NCBI GenBank assembly: GCA_022801735.1
Contig: JAAWSW010000063.1
Location: 1 to 6,740 of the forward strand
Source of the DNA: Bacilli bacterium
Lineage (GTDB): Bacteria > Bacillota_I > Bacilli_A > RF39 > UBA660
Direction of reading: 5' to 3'
DNA length: 6,740 nucleotides
The notes beneath the pieces are model-generated. The model was given only the letters and a program-made list of their open reading frames with translations, did not search any database and was not told where the DNA came from. This document shows, in pieces, positions 1 to 6,692 of the stretch; within the stretch, counting starts at the first letter, position 1; every line of letters begins with the position of its first letter. Both the position numbers and the translations under genes were made by a program.

Positions 1-596
1 CCTAATACTTTATTTTGCTTAATTAATTCATTTAATTGTTCTTCAGAAAAATCTCCATTTGTTCCCAACTCTAAGATAACTTGGTCTGACTTTTGATTAT
101 AGTTTTGATATTTTTGATCAACTAATGGTGCCGCTTCATATAAATTCCTACCAACTTGGCCATCAATATTAGCATGTGGCACTTTCATTTTAAAACTTTC
201 CCCAATATCAACCATTACAGAATCTCCAATTAGCAATGGTTTTAAATCTGTATACACTTCATTATCCTTATCTTTTTTAGAGTCAGAACCTCCTAAAAAG
301 TTAACATCATCAACTGGAATTGGTCTGACCAAATATTTATCTATTTCATTCGTATTGTACGATGTTGCTTTGTGATTTATATCATTTTTCCCTAGTTTGT
401 CAAAGCTGCCTACAAAGACAAATATTGCAGGCAATAAAAATAAAATTAACACGATTGATCTAATTACTGCCTGTTTATTTCCACGTGAGATACTAAATGC
501 TCTTATGCCTTGTTTTCTAAACGGCGTCTCTATATAACGATAAGATATTTCTGCCAACACAATAGTTAAAATAATACAAAATTCTATAGAAAATAA
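1..596 (-). CDS. OatA-like peptidoglycan O-acetyltransferase, fragment (both ends missing)
   Basis: This minus-strand frame is open from 596 to the left edge. It reads as the C-terminal portion of a membrane acyltransferase fused to an SGNH hydrolase-like domain, the architecture of OatA, which O-acetylates peptidoglycan muramic acid and gives lysozyme resistance. The frame begins in the last part of the acyltransferase_3 domain (LAEISYRYIETPFRKQG, about 557-507). A hydrophobic helix (467-408) follows, then a polar linker. The SGNH domain shows block I GDSVMVD with the catalytic Ser at 219-221, an IDGQVGR block (167-147), and an ELGTNGDFS block (71-45) carrying the conserved Asn. The C-terminal Asp/His block lies beyond base 1. 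There is no credible start: the frame is stopped by TGA at 597-599 and roughly the first 300 residues or more, holding most membrane helices, are absent. The loss coincides with the break in dnaX. The family call is firm; the exact substrate (peptidoglycan or another polymer) is inferred. Confidence 0.85.
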
Positions 597-600
597 TCAT
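550..600. other. Junction where two genes are both truncated (probable chimera or rearrangement)
   Basis: The minus-strand acyltransferase fragment and the plus-strand dnaX fragment meet here head to head with no promoter, ribosome binding site or start codon for either. The dnaX frame is readable back to about 556, where NTIVKIIQNS still looks like DnaX, but the next codons to the left (DISA, then a TAA stop at 541-543) do not match the expected VGQ segment. The acyltransferase frame is readable to about 587 before the TGA at 597-599. The breakpoint therefore lies somewhere in roughly 555-590. No inverted repeat, transposase or target duplication is visible. Confidence 0.8.
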
Positions 601-2256
601 ATAAATCACGCATATTTGTTTGCTGGTCCTAGAGGAACAGGAAAAACAAGTATAGCAAAAATTTTTGCAAGGATGGTAAATTGTGAAAAACTAGAAAATG
701 GAGTACCTTGTGGAAAATGTGTTAGTTGTATAGAACAAAATAATAGTGATATTGTGGAAATTGATGCTGCATCAAACAATGGCGTGGATGAAATTAGAGA
801 ATTACGTAGTAAAGTATCATTAGTGCCATCATATGGGAAATATAAAGTTTATATAATAGATGAGGTTCATATGCTTACAACAGGCGCATTTAATGCACTG
901 TTAAAAACATTAGAAGAACCACCAAGCCATATAATATTTATTTTGGCAACCACAGATCCTCATAAAATACCAGAAACAATACTCTCTAGATGTCAAAGAC
1001 TAGATTTTAAAAAGATAAATGATGAAAGTATCGTAAATAGGTTAAAAGAAATCGTAAAATTAGAGAATATAGAAGTAGATGAAGAAGCATTAAAAGAAAT
1101 AGCACGTCTATCAGATGGTGGAATGAGAGATTCAATTGGTATGTTAGATCAGGCAGTTGCATATTCAACAGGAAAAATAACCCCAAAAGATATACATGAT
1201 ATTAACGGAACATTGACAGCAGAAGAATTAAAAGCTTTAATAGAAGATATTGCTCATAAAAATATAAAAGAAATTTTACAAAAATTAGATTTTTTCAACG
1301 CAAAAGGTAAGAATTTCGTAAAAACGACCGAGGAAATAATCACATTTATGAGAAACATAATATTATGCCAAAATGCCGAAGAATATTTTAAATCAATTAA
1401 TAATAATATAGAAATTTACAAAAATATTTCCCAAGAAATAGATTTAAACACAATTTTAACCTATATAGAAATATTAAATAATACTCTTATAGAAATGAAA
1501 ACAACTATTAATACAAAATTATTATTAGAACTAGCCATTATCAAAATGATGAATATAAATAACAATGAGGTTATTGGTGAAAAAAACAAAAATGTGGAAA
1601 ACTTTTCAGAAAACATAGTATCAAAACAGAATGAAAAGCCAACTGCGAAAGAAATTGTGGAAAACAAAGGTGATAATCAGTTAAACAAGACAAATCAAAC
1701 AGAAAAAGAAAATGAAATAGTAGAAAAAGAAGCGACAACAGACGAATCACTAATGGAAACTAAAAAACAAGATTTACCAGTTGCTAAAATAAGTGATGAT
1801 GTAAAAGAAAAATTAGAAAATATAAAAAATATAAGAATAAACAATACATTATCGCAATTTTCCAAAAAACATTTACTAGATTTAATAAATAAAATGAATA
1901 ATTTTAATGATTATCTATTAGATTCAGATATAAATAATTACATTGAAATCATCTTGGATGGAGCATTGAAAGCAGCAAGCGAAACCAATATGATATTTGT
2001 TTATAAAAACGAAAGAACAACAAATCTATTTAATGAAAATATACCAAATATAGAAAAAGCAATCTCAAAGGTATTAAAATCTGATTATAAAGTAATTGCT
2101 ACAGATATTAATAGTTGGGATAAAATAAAACAAGAATTTAATAGTAAGAGAAAAAAATATGAATATATTGAAGAAGACTTCGATATAGAAAAATTATTCA
2201 GTAATGAAATCAATGGAGAATTTAACGAATTTGAAGATATAATAGAGTACAATTAG
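556..2256 (+). CDS. dnaX: DNA polymerase III subunit gamma/tau, 5'-truncated
   Basis: DnaX is the ATPase motor of the clamp loader that places the beta clamp on primed DNA. Numbered from the TTG at 616, the AAA+ core shows Walker A GPRGTGKTS (4-12), four zinc-binding Cys (23, 32, 35, 38), Walker B IIDEVHML (80-87), the LLKTLEEPP helix, SRC with the arginine finger (124-126) and sensor 2 GGMRDS (168-173). Domain III follows to about 320. Next come a Lys/Glu/Asn-rich linker (about 325-405) and a C-terminal tau-like region to 546. The TTG at 616 is not a real start: it is the Leu of the conserved HAYLFAGPRG, there is no Shine-Dalgarno, and DnaX-like sequence continues upstream in frame to about 556. 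Compared with the Bacillus subtilis protein about 20 N-terminal residues are missing, lost at the junction. The gene leads the operon, with ybaB starting 14 bases after its stop. Confidence 0.95.
   Translation, partial: NTIVKIIQNSIENNHINHAYLFAGPRGTGKTSIAKIFARMVNCEKLENGVPCGKCVSCIEQNNSDIVEIDAASNNGVDEIRELRSKVSLVPSYGKYKVYIIDEVHMLTTGAFNALLKTLEEPPSHIIFILATTDPHKIPETILSRCQRLDFKKINDESIVNRLKEIVKLENIEVDEEALKEIARLSDGGMRDSIGMLDQAVAYSTGKITPKDIHDINGTLTAEELKALIEDIAHKNIKEILQKLDFFNAKGKNFVKTTEEIITFMRNIILCQNAEEYFKSINNNIEIYKNISQEIDLNTILTYIEILNNTLIEMKTTINTKLLLELAIIKMMNINNNEVIGEKNKNVENFSENIVSKQNEKPTAKEIVENKGDNQLNKTNQTEKENEIVEKEATTDESLMETKKQDLPVAKISDDVKEKLENIKNIRINNTLSQFSKKHLLDLINKMNNFNDYLLDSDINNYIEIILDGALKAASETNMIFVYKNERTTNLFNENIPNIEKAISKVLKSDYKVIATDINSWDKIKQEFNSKRKKYEYIEEDFDIEKLFSNEINGEFNEFEDIIEYN
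1567..1634 (+). promoter_or_regulatory. Candidate programmed -1 frameshift site in dnaX
   Basis: The heptamer A AAA AAC at 1581-1587 lies in the phase needed for tandem -1 slippage (GAA AAA AAC in the zero frame). A GAGG sequence at 1567-1570 sits 10 bases upstream, like the stimulatory internal Shine-Dalgarno of E. coli dnaX. After a -1 shift, 15 codons are read before TGA at 1632-1634. The product would end just after domain III, as gamma does. I see no stable downstream hairpin, and A-runs are common in this genome, so this remains a candidate. Confidence 0.25.
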
Positions 2257-2270
2257 AAAGGAAGATAAAT

Positions 2271-2567
2271 ATGAATATACAAGCAATGATGAAACAAGCA
2301 CAAAAAATGCAAAAAGATATGATGAATTCAAAGGAAGAAATAGATAATATGACTTTTGAGGGGAAAGCATCATTAGTAACAATTGAAATGAAAGGAACAA
2401 AAGAAGTTACAAAAGTAAAAATCGATGCAGAAACAATAGAAAATGACGAAATAGAAATGCTAGAAGACATGATTTTAGTTGCTGTAAATGAAGCAAGTAA
2501 AAAAGTAGATAAAACTACTGAAGAAAAAATGGAAAAATATACCCAAGGAATGCCAGGTTTATTTTAA
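2271..2567 (+). CDS. ybaB: YbaB/EbfC family nucleoid-associated protein
   Basis: This is a 98-residue protein of the YbaB/EbfC family (YaaK in Bacillus), small dimeric DNA-binding proteins associated with the nucleoid. It starts with the typical Met/Gln/Lys-rich helix (MMKQAQKMQKDM), continues with the central strands including GKASLVTIEMKGTKEVTKVKID, and ends with a long helix and the usual MPGLF tail. Length is normal for the family. The start at 2271 is supported by an AAAGGAAG ribosome binding site at 2257-2264, directly after the dnaX stop. Its stop TAA shares one base with the recR ATG (TAATG), so the two are probably translationally coupled. The dnaX-ybaB-recR order is widely conserved, but the exact cellular job of YbaB is not settled. 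Confidence 0.93.
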   Translation: MNIQAMMKQAQKMQKDMMNSKEEIDNMTFEGKASLVTIEMKGTKEVTKVKIDAETIENDEIEMLEDMILVAVNEASKKVDKTTEEKMEKYTQGMPGLF

Positions 2568-3163
2568 TGTATCCAAGAACTATAAACAATTTAATTGAAT
2601 GTTTTAAAAAATTTCCAGGCATAGGTGAAAAAACAGCAGAAAGACTTGCTCTATCATGCTTAAATATGGATGAAGAAACATTAGAACTTTTTGCGTCTTC
2701 ATTAAAAGACAGTAAAACTAAAATAAAAAAATGCAAAAAATGTGGAAATCTTTCAGAAGAAGAAACATGCACAATATGTAAAGATGAATCAAGAGACCAA
2801 AATACAATTTGTGTAGTAGAAGAAAGTAAAAATATTATTTTGTTTGAAAAAATAGGAACTTTTAATGGTGTTTATCATGTTTTAAATGGATTAATTTCGC
2901 CATTAGATGGGATTAACCCTGAAGATATTAATATATCATCATTAATAAAAAGAATAAAAGAAGAAAATATAAAAGAAGTTATTTTAGCAGTAAAACCAAC
3001 TGTAGAAGGAGAAACAACTGCTCTTTATATAAGAAAACTTTTAGAAGGAACTGATATAGTAATTTCTAAAATAGCCCACGGAATACCAATGGGAGCAGAT
3101 ATGGACTATATAGACTCATTAACTTTGGAAATTGCACTATCTGAACGTAGTCAAATCTCATAA
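2567..3163 (+). CDS. recR: Recombination mediator protein RecR
   Basis: RecR works with RecO (and RecF) to load RecA on SSB-coated single-stranded DNA during gap and break repair. The 198 residues match the normal family length. In order one sees the N-terminal helix-hairpin-helix (FKKFPGIGEKTAERLA, about 13-28), a four-Cys zinc finger (Cys56, 59, 68, 71 in CKKCGNLSEEETCTIC), the Toprim domain starting at ICVVEE (81-86) and including VILAVKPTVEGETTALYI, and the C-terminal HGIPMGADMDYIDSLTL segment. The ATG at 2567 overlaps the ybaB stop by one base, and the MYPRTINNLIE N-terminus fits the family start. No key residue appears to be missing. The gene is followed by a 38-base AT-rich gap, the largest in the operon. 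Confidence 0.96.
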   Translation: MYPRTINNLIECFKKFPGIGEKTAERLALSCLNMDEETLELFASSLKDSKTKIKKCKKCGNLSEEETCTICKDESRDQNTICVVEESKNIILFEKIGTFNGVYHVLNGLISPLDGINPEDINISSLIKRIKEENIKEVILAVKPTVEGETTALYIRKLLEGTDIVISKIAHGIPMGADMDYIDSLTLEIALSERSQIS

Positions 3164-3191
3164 ATTTAATATAAAATATATATAATTTATT

Positions 3192-3198
3192 GAGGTGA
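3192..3198 (+). promoter_or_regulatory. Strong ribosome binding site for the BofA-like gene
   Basis: GAGGTGA matches the anti-Shine-Dalgarno core well and lies a few bases before the ATG at 3202. It is one of the best ribosome binding sites in the window and supports the reality of this 61-codon gene. Confidence 0.75.
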
Positions 3199-3201
3199 CT
3201 T

Positions 3202-3387
3202 ATGCTTAATAAATTAACCAATATATTAAAAAGACTCATAGTAGGCTTTTTAATGCTTTATGGATATAATATTTTAGTACCAGCAGCCGCTATCATACCT
3301 ATAAATATCATAACAGTAATATTGCTTACAATATTTGGTTTTCCAGGTCTGATAGTATTAATAATAATAAAGGTATTAATATATTAG
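3202..3387 (+). CDS. BofA-like small integral membrane protein
   Basis: This 61-residue hydrophobic protein resembles BofA, which in Bacillus subtilis sits in the outer forespore membrane and inhibits the SpoIVFB protease that matures sigma K. A short basic N-terminus (KRL, 10-12) is followed by two predicted membrane segments (about 12-28 and 37-60). Between and within them are the motifs that suggest the family: IPIN at 32-35 and GFPG at 46-49, near the end of the protein. It is shorter than the roughly 87-residue B. subtilis BofA, lacking the N-terminal part. Position supports the call: in Bacillus, bofA also lies just downstream of recR. The strong ribosome binding site shows it is a true gene. 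Whether this organism sporulates cannot be seen here, so a role in sigma K control is inference; relatives in non-sporulators have no known function. Confidence 0.75.
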   Translation: MLNKLTNILKRLIVGFLMLYGYNILVPAAAIIPINIITVILLTIFGFPGLIVLIIIKVLIY

Positions 3388-3398
3388 GGAGATGTAAT

Positions 3399-4340
3399 AT
3401 GCTAGATAAATATCAAGAAACACAACCAATAGTTTATAAAATATTAAAAAATGCTGTTAGTAAAGATAAGTTTTCACATGCTTATCTATTTGAAACTAAC
3501 GGCTTTTACGATAATTATAATTTAATTTTAGCATTTACTAAAGCACTATTATGTCCCAATAAACATACAAATAACGAAAATTGTCAAAACTGTAATCAAT
3601 GTCATCAAATAGAAAGTGGTAATTTTCCAGAAATAGAAATAATAACTCCAGATGGTATGTGGATAAAAAAGGAACAATTACAAAAATTACAAGCAGAATT
3701 TAATAAAAAAGCAATAATAGGAAATAAAAAAATCTATATAATAAAAGAAGCCGAAAAATTAAACAAACAAGCAGCAAATTCTATACTAAAATTTTTAGAA
3801 GAACCCGAAGAAGGTATTATTGCTATTTTAATGACCAACAACATATATGAAACATTAGAAACAATTAGGTCTAGATGCCAAATAATTAAGTTAAAAAAAG
3901 ATGAAACCATACTTAATGTAAAAAACACAAAAATCAAATTAGCCCATATTTTATATGAAAAAGATGAATTAGAAGAACCCGAAGAAGAAAAGTTGAATAC
4001 AGTAATAAAATTTATCAATTATTACGAAAAACATCATCTGGATACAATTTTATATATGCAAAAATTATGGCATTATCAAATAAAAACAAAAGAAGAATTA
4101 TTAATTGCCTTTGATATTATGATTTTATATTATAAGGACATTTTAAACTATATAAATGGACAAGCCCTTGAAATATTTAATGAAAATGAAGCCGAAATTA
4201 ATGCTTTAGCAAACAAAAATAATATTCAAACAGTTTGTTTCAAATTAAAAATCTTGACAGAATTTAAAGAAAAGATAAAATATAATGCAAATATTAATTT
4301 ACTTATGGACAAACTTATAATTACCTTAGAAGGGAGGTAA
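3399..4340 (+). CDS. holB: DNA polymerase III subunit delta'
   Basis: The delta' subunit is the non-hydrolysing stator of the clamp loader and a paralogue of DnaX. The 313 residues begin like DnaX (FSHAYLF at 25-31), but the P-loop position reads ETNGFYDNYN (32-41), with no GxxxxGKT, so it should not bind ATP in the normal way. Four zinc-type Cys are kept (52, 62, 65, 68). The Walker B position is degenerate (IYIIKEAEKL, 112-121), while AANSILKFLEEPEE (125-138) and the SRC arginine-finger motif (158-160) are retained; the latter would act on the neighbouring DnaX ATP site. The rest is the helical collar domain. The ATG at 3399 has GGGAGATG upstream (3387-3394), partly in the stop of the previous gene. 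Bacillus has tmk, yaaQ and yaaR between bofA and holB; all are absent here. Confidence 0.93.
   Translation: MLDKYQETQPIVYKILKNAVSKDKFSHAYLFETNGFYDNYNLILAFTKALLCPNKHTNNENCQNCNQCHQIESGNFPEIEIITPDGMWIKKEQLQKLQAEFNKKAIIGNKKIYIIKEAEKLNKQAANSILKFLEEPEEGIIAILMTNNIYETLETIRSRCQIIKLKKDETILNVKNTKIKLAHILYEKDELEEPEEEKLNTVIKFINYYEKHHLDTILYMQKLWHYQIKTKEELLIAFDIMILYYKDILNYINGQALEIFNENEAEINALANKNNIQTVCFKLKILTEFKEKIKYNANINLLMDKLIITLEGR
4331..4337 (+). promoter_or_regulatory. Ribosome binding site of ricT inside the end of holB
   Basis: AGGGAGG lies within the last codons of holB, six bases before the ricT ATG at 4344. It fixes the ricT start and implies that the ribosome finishing holB uncovers or reuses this site. 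Confidence 0.75.
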
Positions 4341-4343
4341 AAC

Positions 4344-5135
4344 ATGAAAGATGTAGTAGGAATAACACTCAATGATAATGGACGTGTATATTATTTTGAC
4401 CCCAATAAATATAAATTAAAAAAGAATGTAACAGTTATTGTAGAAACAGACCAAGGACAACAATTTGGAAGAGTAGTGCAAGAACAGCACGAAATAAATG
4501 AAAAAGAATTAAGAAGCCCATTAAAAAAAGTAATCAGAATTTCTAGTAAAGAAGATTATCATAAATATATTAAAAATCAAAAAGATGCAAAAGAAGCACT
4601 AAAAAGATGTAAAAAAATAGTAGAAAAGAAAAAATTAGAAATGAAACTATTAGATGCTAGTTATACCTTTGATAGAGATAAGTTAATATTTAGATTTTTA
4701 TCAGATAATCGTGTAGATTTTAGAGAATTAGCCAAAGAATTAGCTAATATTTATAAAGTTCGTATAGAATTAAGGCAAGTTGGAGTTAGAGATAAAGCCA
4801 AAGAAGTAGGTGGCTGTGGACCATGTGGTCAAAAATTATGTTGTTCGAGATTTTTAAAAGATTTAGACGCAGTTTCAATTAATATGGCTAAAAATCAAAA
4901 TCTTTCATTAAATCCTTCAAAAATAAATGGTGTATGTGGAAGGTTGCTATGCTGTTTAAAATATGAAGATTCAGAATATAAAGAATGTAGAAAATGCATG
5001 TTAAAAATAGGTGATAAAATAAAAACTGAATATGGAGAAGGAGAAATAATCGGTTTAGAAATTTTAAAACAACAATATAAAGTAATAGTACCAGATCATG
5101 GAATAATTATGGTGGATAAAGAACCATGCAAGTAA
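4344..5135 (+). CDS. ricT: RicT (YaaT), PSP1-domain iron-sulfur protein of the Y-complex
   Basis: RicT, with RicA and RicF, forms a complex that carries [4Fe-4S] clusters and FAD, modulates RNase Y mRNA cleavage and, in Bacillus subtilis, promotes sporulation, competence and biofilm formation. The 263 residues hold a PSP1 C-terminal conserved region (about 60-147, including DNRVDFRELAKELANIYKVR and ELRQVGVRDKAK). A Cys-rich segment follows: GGCGPCGQKLCCSRF (Cys158, 161, 166, 167), then NGVCGRLLCC (198, 203, 204) and ECRKC (215, 218). A small C-terminal beta domain ends the protein. The family's diagnostic VSINMAKNQNLSLNPSKI stretch is present (177-194). The gene starts 3 bases after holB and its end overlaps the next gene by 10 bases. 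The holB-yaaT pairing is typical of Bacillota. ricA and ricF are not in this window. Confidence 0.93.
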   Translation: MKDVVGITLNDNGRVYYFDPNKYKLKKNVTVIVETDQGQQFGRVVQEQHEINEKELRSPLKKVIRISSKEDYHKYIKNQKDAKEALKRCKKIVEKKKLEMKLLDASYTFDRDKLIFRFLSDNRVDFRELAKELANIYKVRIELRQVGVRDKAKEVGGCGPCGQKLCCSRFLKDLDAVSINMAKNQNLSLNPSKINGVCGRLLCCLKYEDSEYKECRKCMLKIGDKIKTEYGEGEIIGLEILKQQYKVIVPDHGIIMVDKEPCK

Positions 5136-5851
5136 TAAATGACTTATTAGGATATAAAAATTTAAAAATATATCAAGATACAGATATGTTTAATTTCTCA
5201 TTAGATTCTGTTTTACTACCTAATTTTATTACCATAAATAAAAATACACAAAAAATATTAGATATAGGAACTGGTAATGCACCAATTCCTATAATATTAT
5301 CAACTAAAACAAAGGCCTCAATTATTGGAGTAGAAATTCAAAAAGAAGTATACGAATTAGCGCAAAAATCAATAGAAATAAATAATTTAGAAAATCAAAT
5401 CAAAATCATAAATGCTGATATAAATACCATAGAAAAAGATTTTCAAATTAATAGTTTTGATATAATTACATGTAACCCACCATTTTTTGAGATAAGTAAA
5501 AATTCCAATTTAAATAATAATGACTATAAAACAATAGCCAGACATGAAGTAAAATTAAATCTTAATGACATTTGCAAAATTGCCAAAAAATTATTAAAAA
5601 ATGATGGTGTTTTAGGCATAGTTCATAGACCAGAGAGACTAGCCGATATATTAATAGAGATGAGAACAAACAATATAGAACCTAAAAAAATTAGGTTTGT
5701 TCATCCAAGAGCAAATGAAAACGCTAATATAGTATTAGTAGAAGGCATTTTAAATGGCAATAAGGGAATCAAAATAATTCCACCATTAATTAGTCATGAA
5801 TCAAATGGTGATTATACAGAAGAAATTCAAAAATATTTTAAAGTAGAGTGA
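5126..5851 (+). CDS. tRNA1(Val) (adenine37-N6)-methyltransferase-like protein (YabB/TrmN6)
   Basis: This is a 241-residue SAM-dependent class I methyltransferase of the TrmN6/YabB group, which in E. coli methylates A37 of one valine tRNA. Motif I is ILDIGTGNAPIPIIL (44-58), motif II ends in the acidic GVEIQ (68-72), Asp98 fits motif III, and the N6-amino-methyltransferase motif NPPF is at 117-120 (ITCNPPFFE). The N-terminal FSLDSVLL (24-31) is a group signature. The ATG at 5126 lies inside ricT, overlapping by 10 bases, with GGTGGA at 5111-5116 as a possible ribosome binding site; the segment NDLLGYKNLKIYQ aligns with the Bacillus protein, which supports this start. Two consecutive stops (TGA TAA, 5849-5854) end it. 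The gene follows yaaT as yabB does in Bacillus, except that yabA is missing. The tRNA substrate is inferred from the family; the methyltransferase call is firm. Confidence 0.88.
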   Translation: MQVINDLLGYKNLKIYQDTDMFNFSLDSVLLPNFITINKNTQKILDIGTGNAPIPIILSTKTKASIIGVEIQKEVYELAQKSIEINNLENQIKIINADINTIEKDFQINSFDIITCNPPFFEISKNSNLNNNDYKTIARHEVKLNLNDICKIAKKLLKNDGVLGIVHRPERLADILIEMRTNNIEPKKIRFVHPRANENANIVLVEGILNGNKGIKIIPPLISHESNGDYTEEIQKYFKVE

Positions 5852-5855
5852 TAAA

Positions 5856-6692
5856 ATGATACAAAAAAGTTATGACGGAAGTCCTACATTGTATGTAATT
5901 CCAACCCCAATTGGTAATATGGAAGATATAACAATCAGAGCAATTAATATATTAAAAGAAGTAGATGTTATTTTTTCAGAAGATACTAGAGTAACCAATC
6001 TATTATTAAAACATTTTGACATAAAAAAAACATTAATATCTAGTCACTTATATAATGAAAATACTAATCAAGAGAAAGAAATAACGTATTTAAAAGATGG
6101 AAAAAATATAGCAGTAGTAAGTGATAGAGGGACACCAGTAATAAGTGATCCTGGATATATTTTAGTAAAACAAGCAATAAAATATAATTATAATGTCGTG
6201 TGTTTACCAGGGGCAACGGCTCTTATTCCTGCATTAGTTATGTCAGGATTAGGTGAAGGTCCATTCATTTTTTATGGTTTTTTAAATAGCAAAGAAACCA
6301 AAAGAAAAAAGGAGTTAGAGGATTTAAGCGAAAATAAATTTACTATAATTTTTTATGAAGCCCCACATAGAATAGAAAAAACATTGAAAAACATAAAAGA
6401 GATATTTGGAAATAGAAACATTGCTTTAGTAAGAGAAATAAGTAAAAAATATGAGGAAGTAATCAGAGGAACAATTGAAGAAGTAATTCCAAAAACTGAA
6501 AACATAAAAGGTGAAATAGTTTTAATCGTTGAAGGAAATAAAGAAGAAAAAGATTTCCAAGATTTAAGCATTCTAGATCATATAAATATTTATTTAAAAG
6601 AAGGTAAAACAAGTAAAGAAGCAATAAAATTAGTGGCTAAAGATAGGCATATTCCTAAAAATGAGGTATATAATATATATCATAAAGACTAA
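5856..6692 (+). CDS. rsmI: 16S rRNA (cytidine1402-2'-O)-methyltransferase RsmI
   Basis: RsmI methylates the ribose of C1402 in the ribosomal P site, using SAM. The 278 residues comprise a tetrapyrrole-methylase-type domain (about 10-227) and a C-terminal helix-turn-helix-like region (about 240-278, YLKEGKTSKEAIKLVAKD). Signatures seen are VIPTPIGNMEDITIRA (14-29), SEDTR (41-45), SDRGTPVISDPGY (89-101), CLPGATALIPALVMSGL (116-132), YEAPHRIEKTL (167-177) and GEIVLIVEG (219-227). Residue 91 is Arg where the family usually has Ala (SDAGTP or SDAGMP). The ATG at 5856 lies 4 bases after the preceding stop with only a weak GAGTGA site (5845-5850), so translation probably depends on reinitiation by the same ribosomes. 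In Bacillus the matching gene (yabC) is separated from yabB by the GIY-YIG gene yazA, absent here. It is the last gene of the operon. Confidence 0.95.
   Translation: MIQKSYDGSPTLYVIPTPIGNMEDITIRAINILKEVDVIFSEDTRVTNLLLKHFDIKKTLISSHLYNENTNQEKEITYLKDGKNIAVVSDRGTPVISDPGYILVKQAIKYNYNVVCLPGATALIPALVMSGLGEGPFIFYGFLNSKETKRKKELEDLSENKFTIIFYEAPHRIEKTLKNIKEIFGNRNIALVREISKKYEEVIRGTIEEVIPKTENIKGEIVLIVEGNKEEKDFQDLSILDHINIYLKEGKTSKEAIKLVAKDRHIPKNEVYNIYHKD

Noticed and set aside
616..618. TTG as the start codon of dnaX
   Set aside because: It encodes the Leu of the conserved HAYLFAGPRG segment, has no Shine-Dalgarno, and DnaX-like codons continue upstream in frame.
1461..1667. Antisense open frames of 68-94 codons (such as 1461-1667, 2194-2470, 2515-2772, 3734-4018, 6353-6571)
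   Set aside because: They lie opposite well-conserved genes, encode low-complexity Ser/Phe/Ile-rich strings and are shadows of the A-rich coding strand.
2151..2157. A second slippery word, A AAA AAA, near the end of dnaX
   Set aside because: It is in phase but a -1 shift meets TGA at once (2160-2162) and would only trim about 32 C-terminal residues. It mainly shows how easily such words arise in this genome.
3181..3186. TATAAT in the recR to bofA-like gap as a promoter -10 box
   Set aside because: No acceptable -35 box lies about 17 bases upstream, and TATAAT arises easily by chance in such AT-rich DNA.
5849..5854. TGA TAA as a sign that TGA is read as Trp (genetic code 4)
   Set aside because: TGG is used for Trp in several genes, no in-frame TGA occurs inside any conserved domain, and the double stop works under the standard code.
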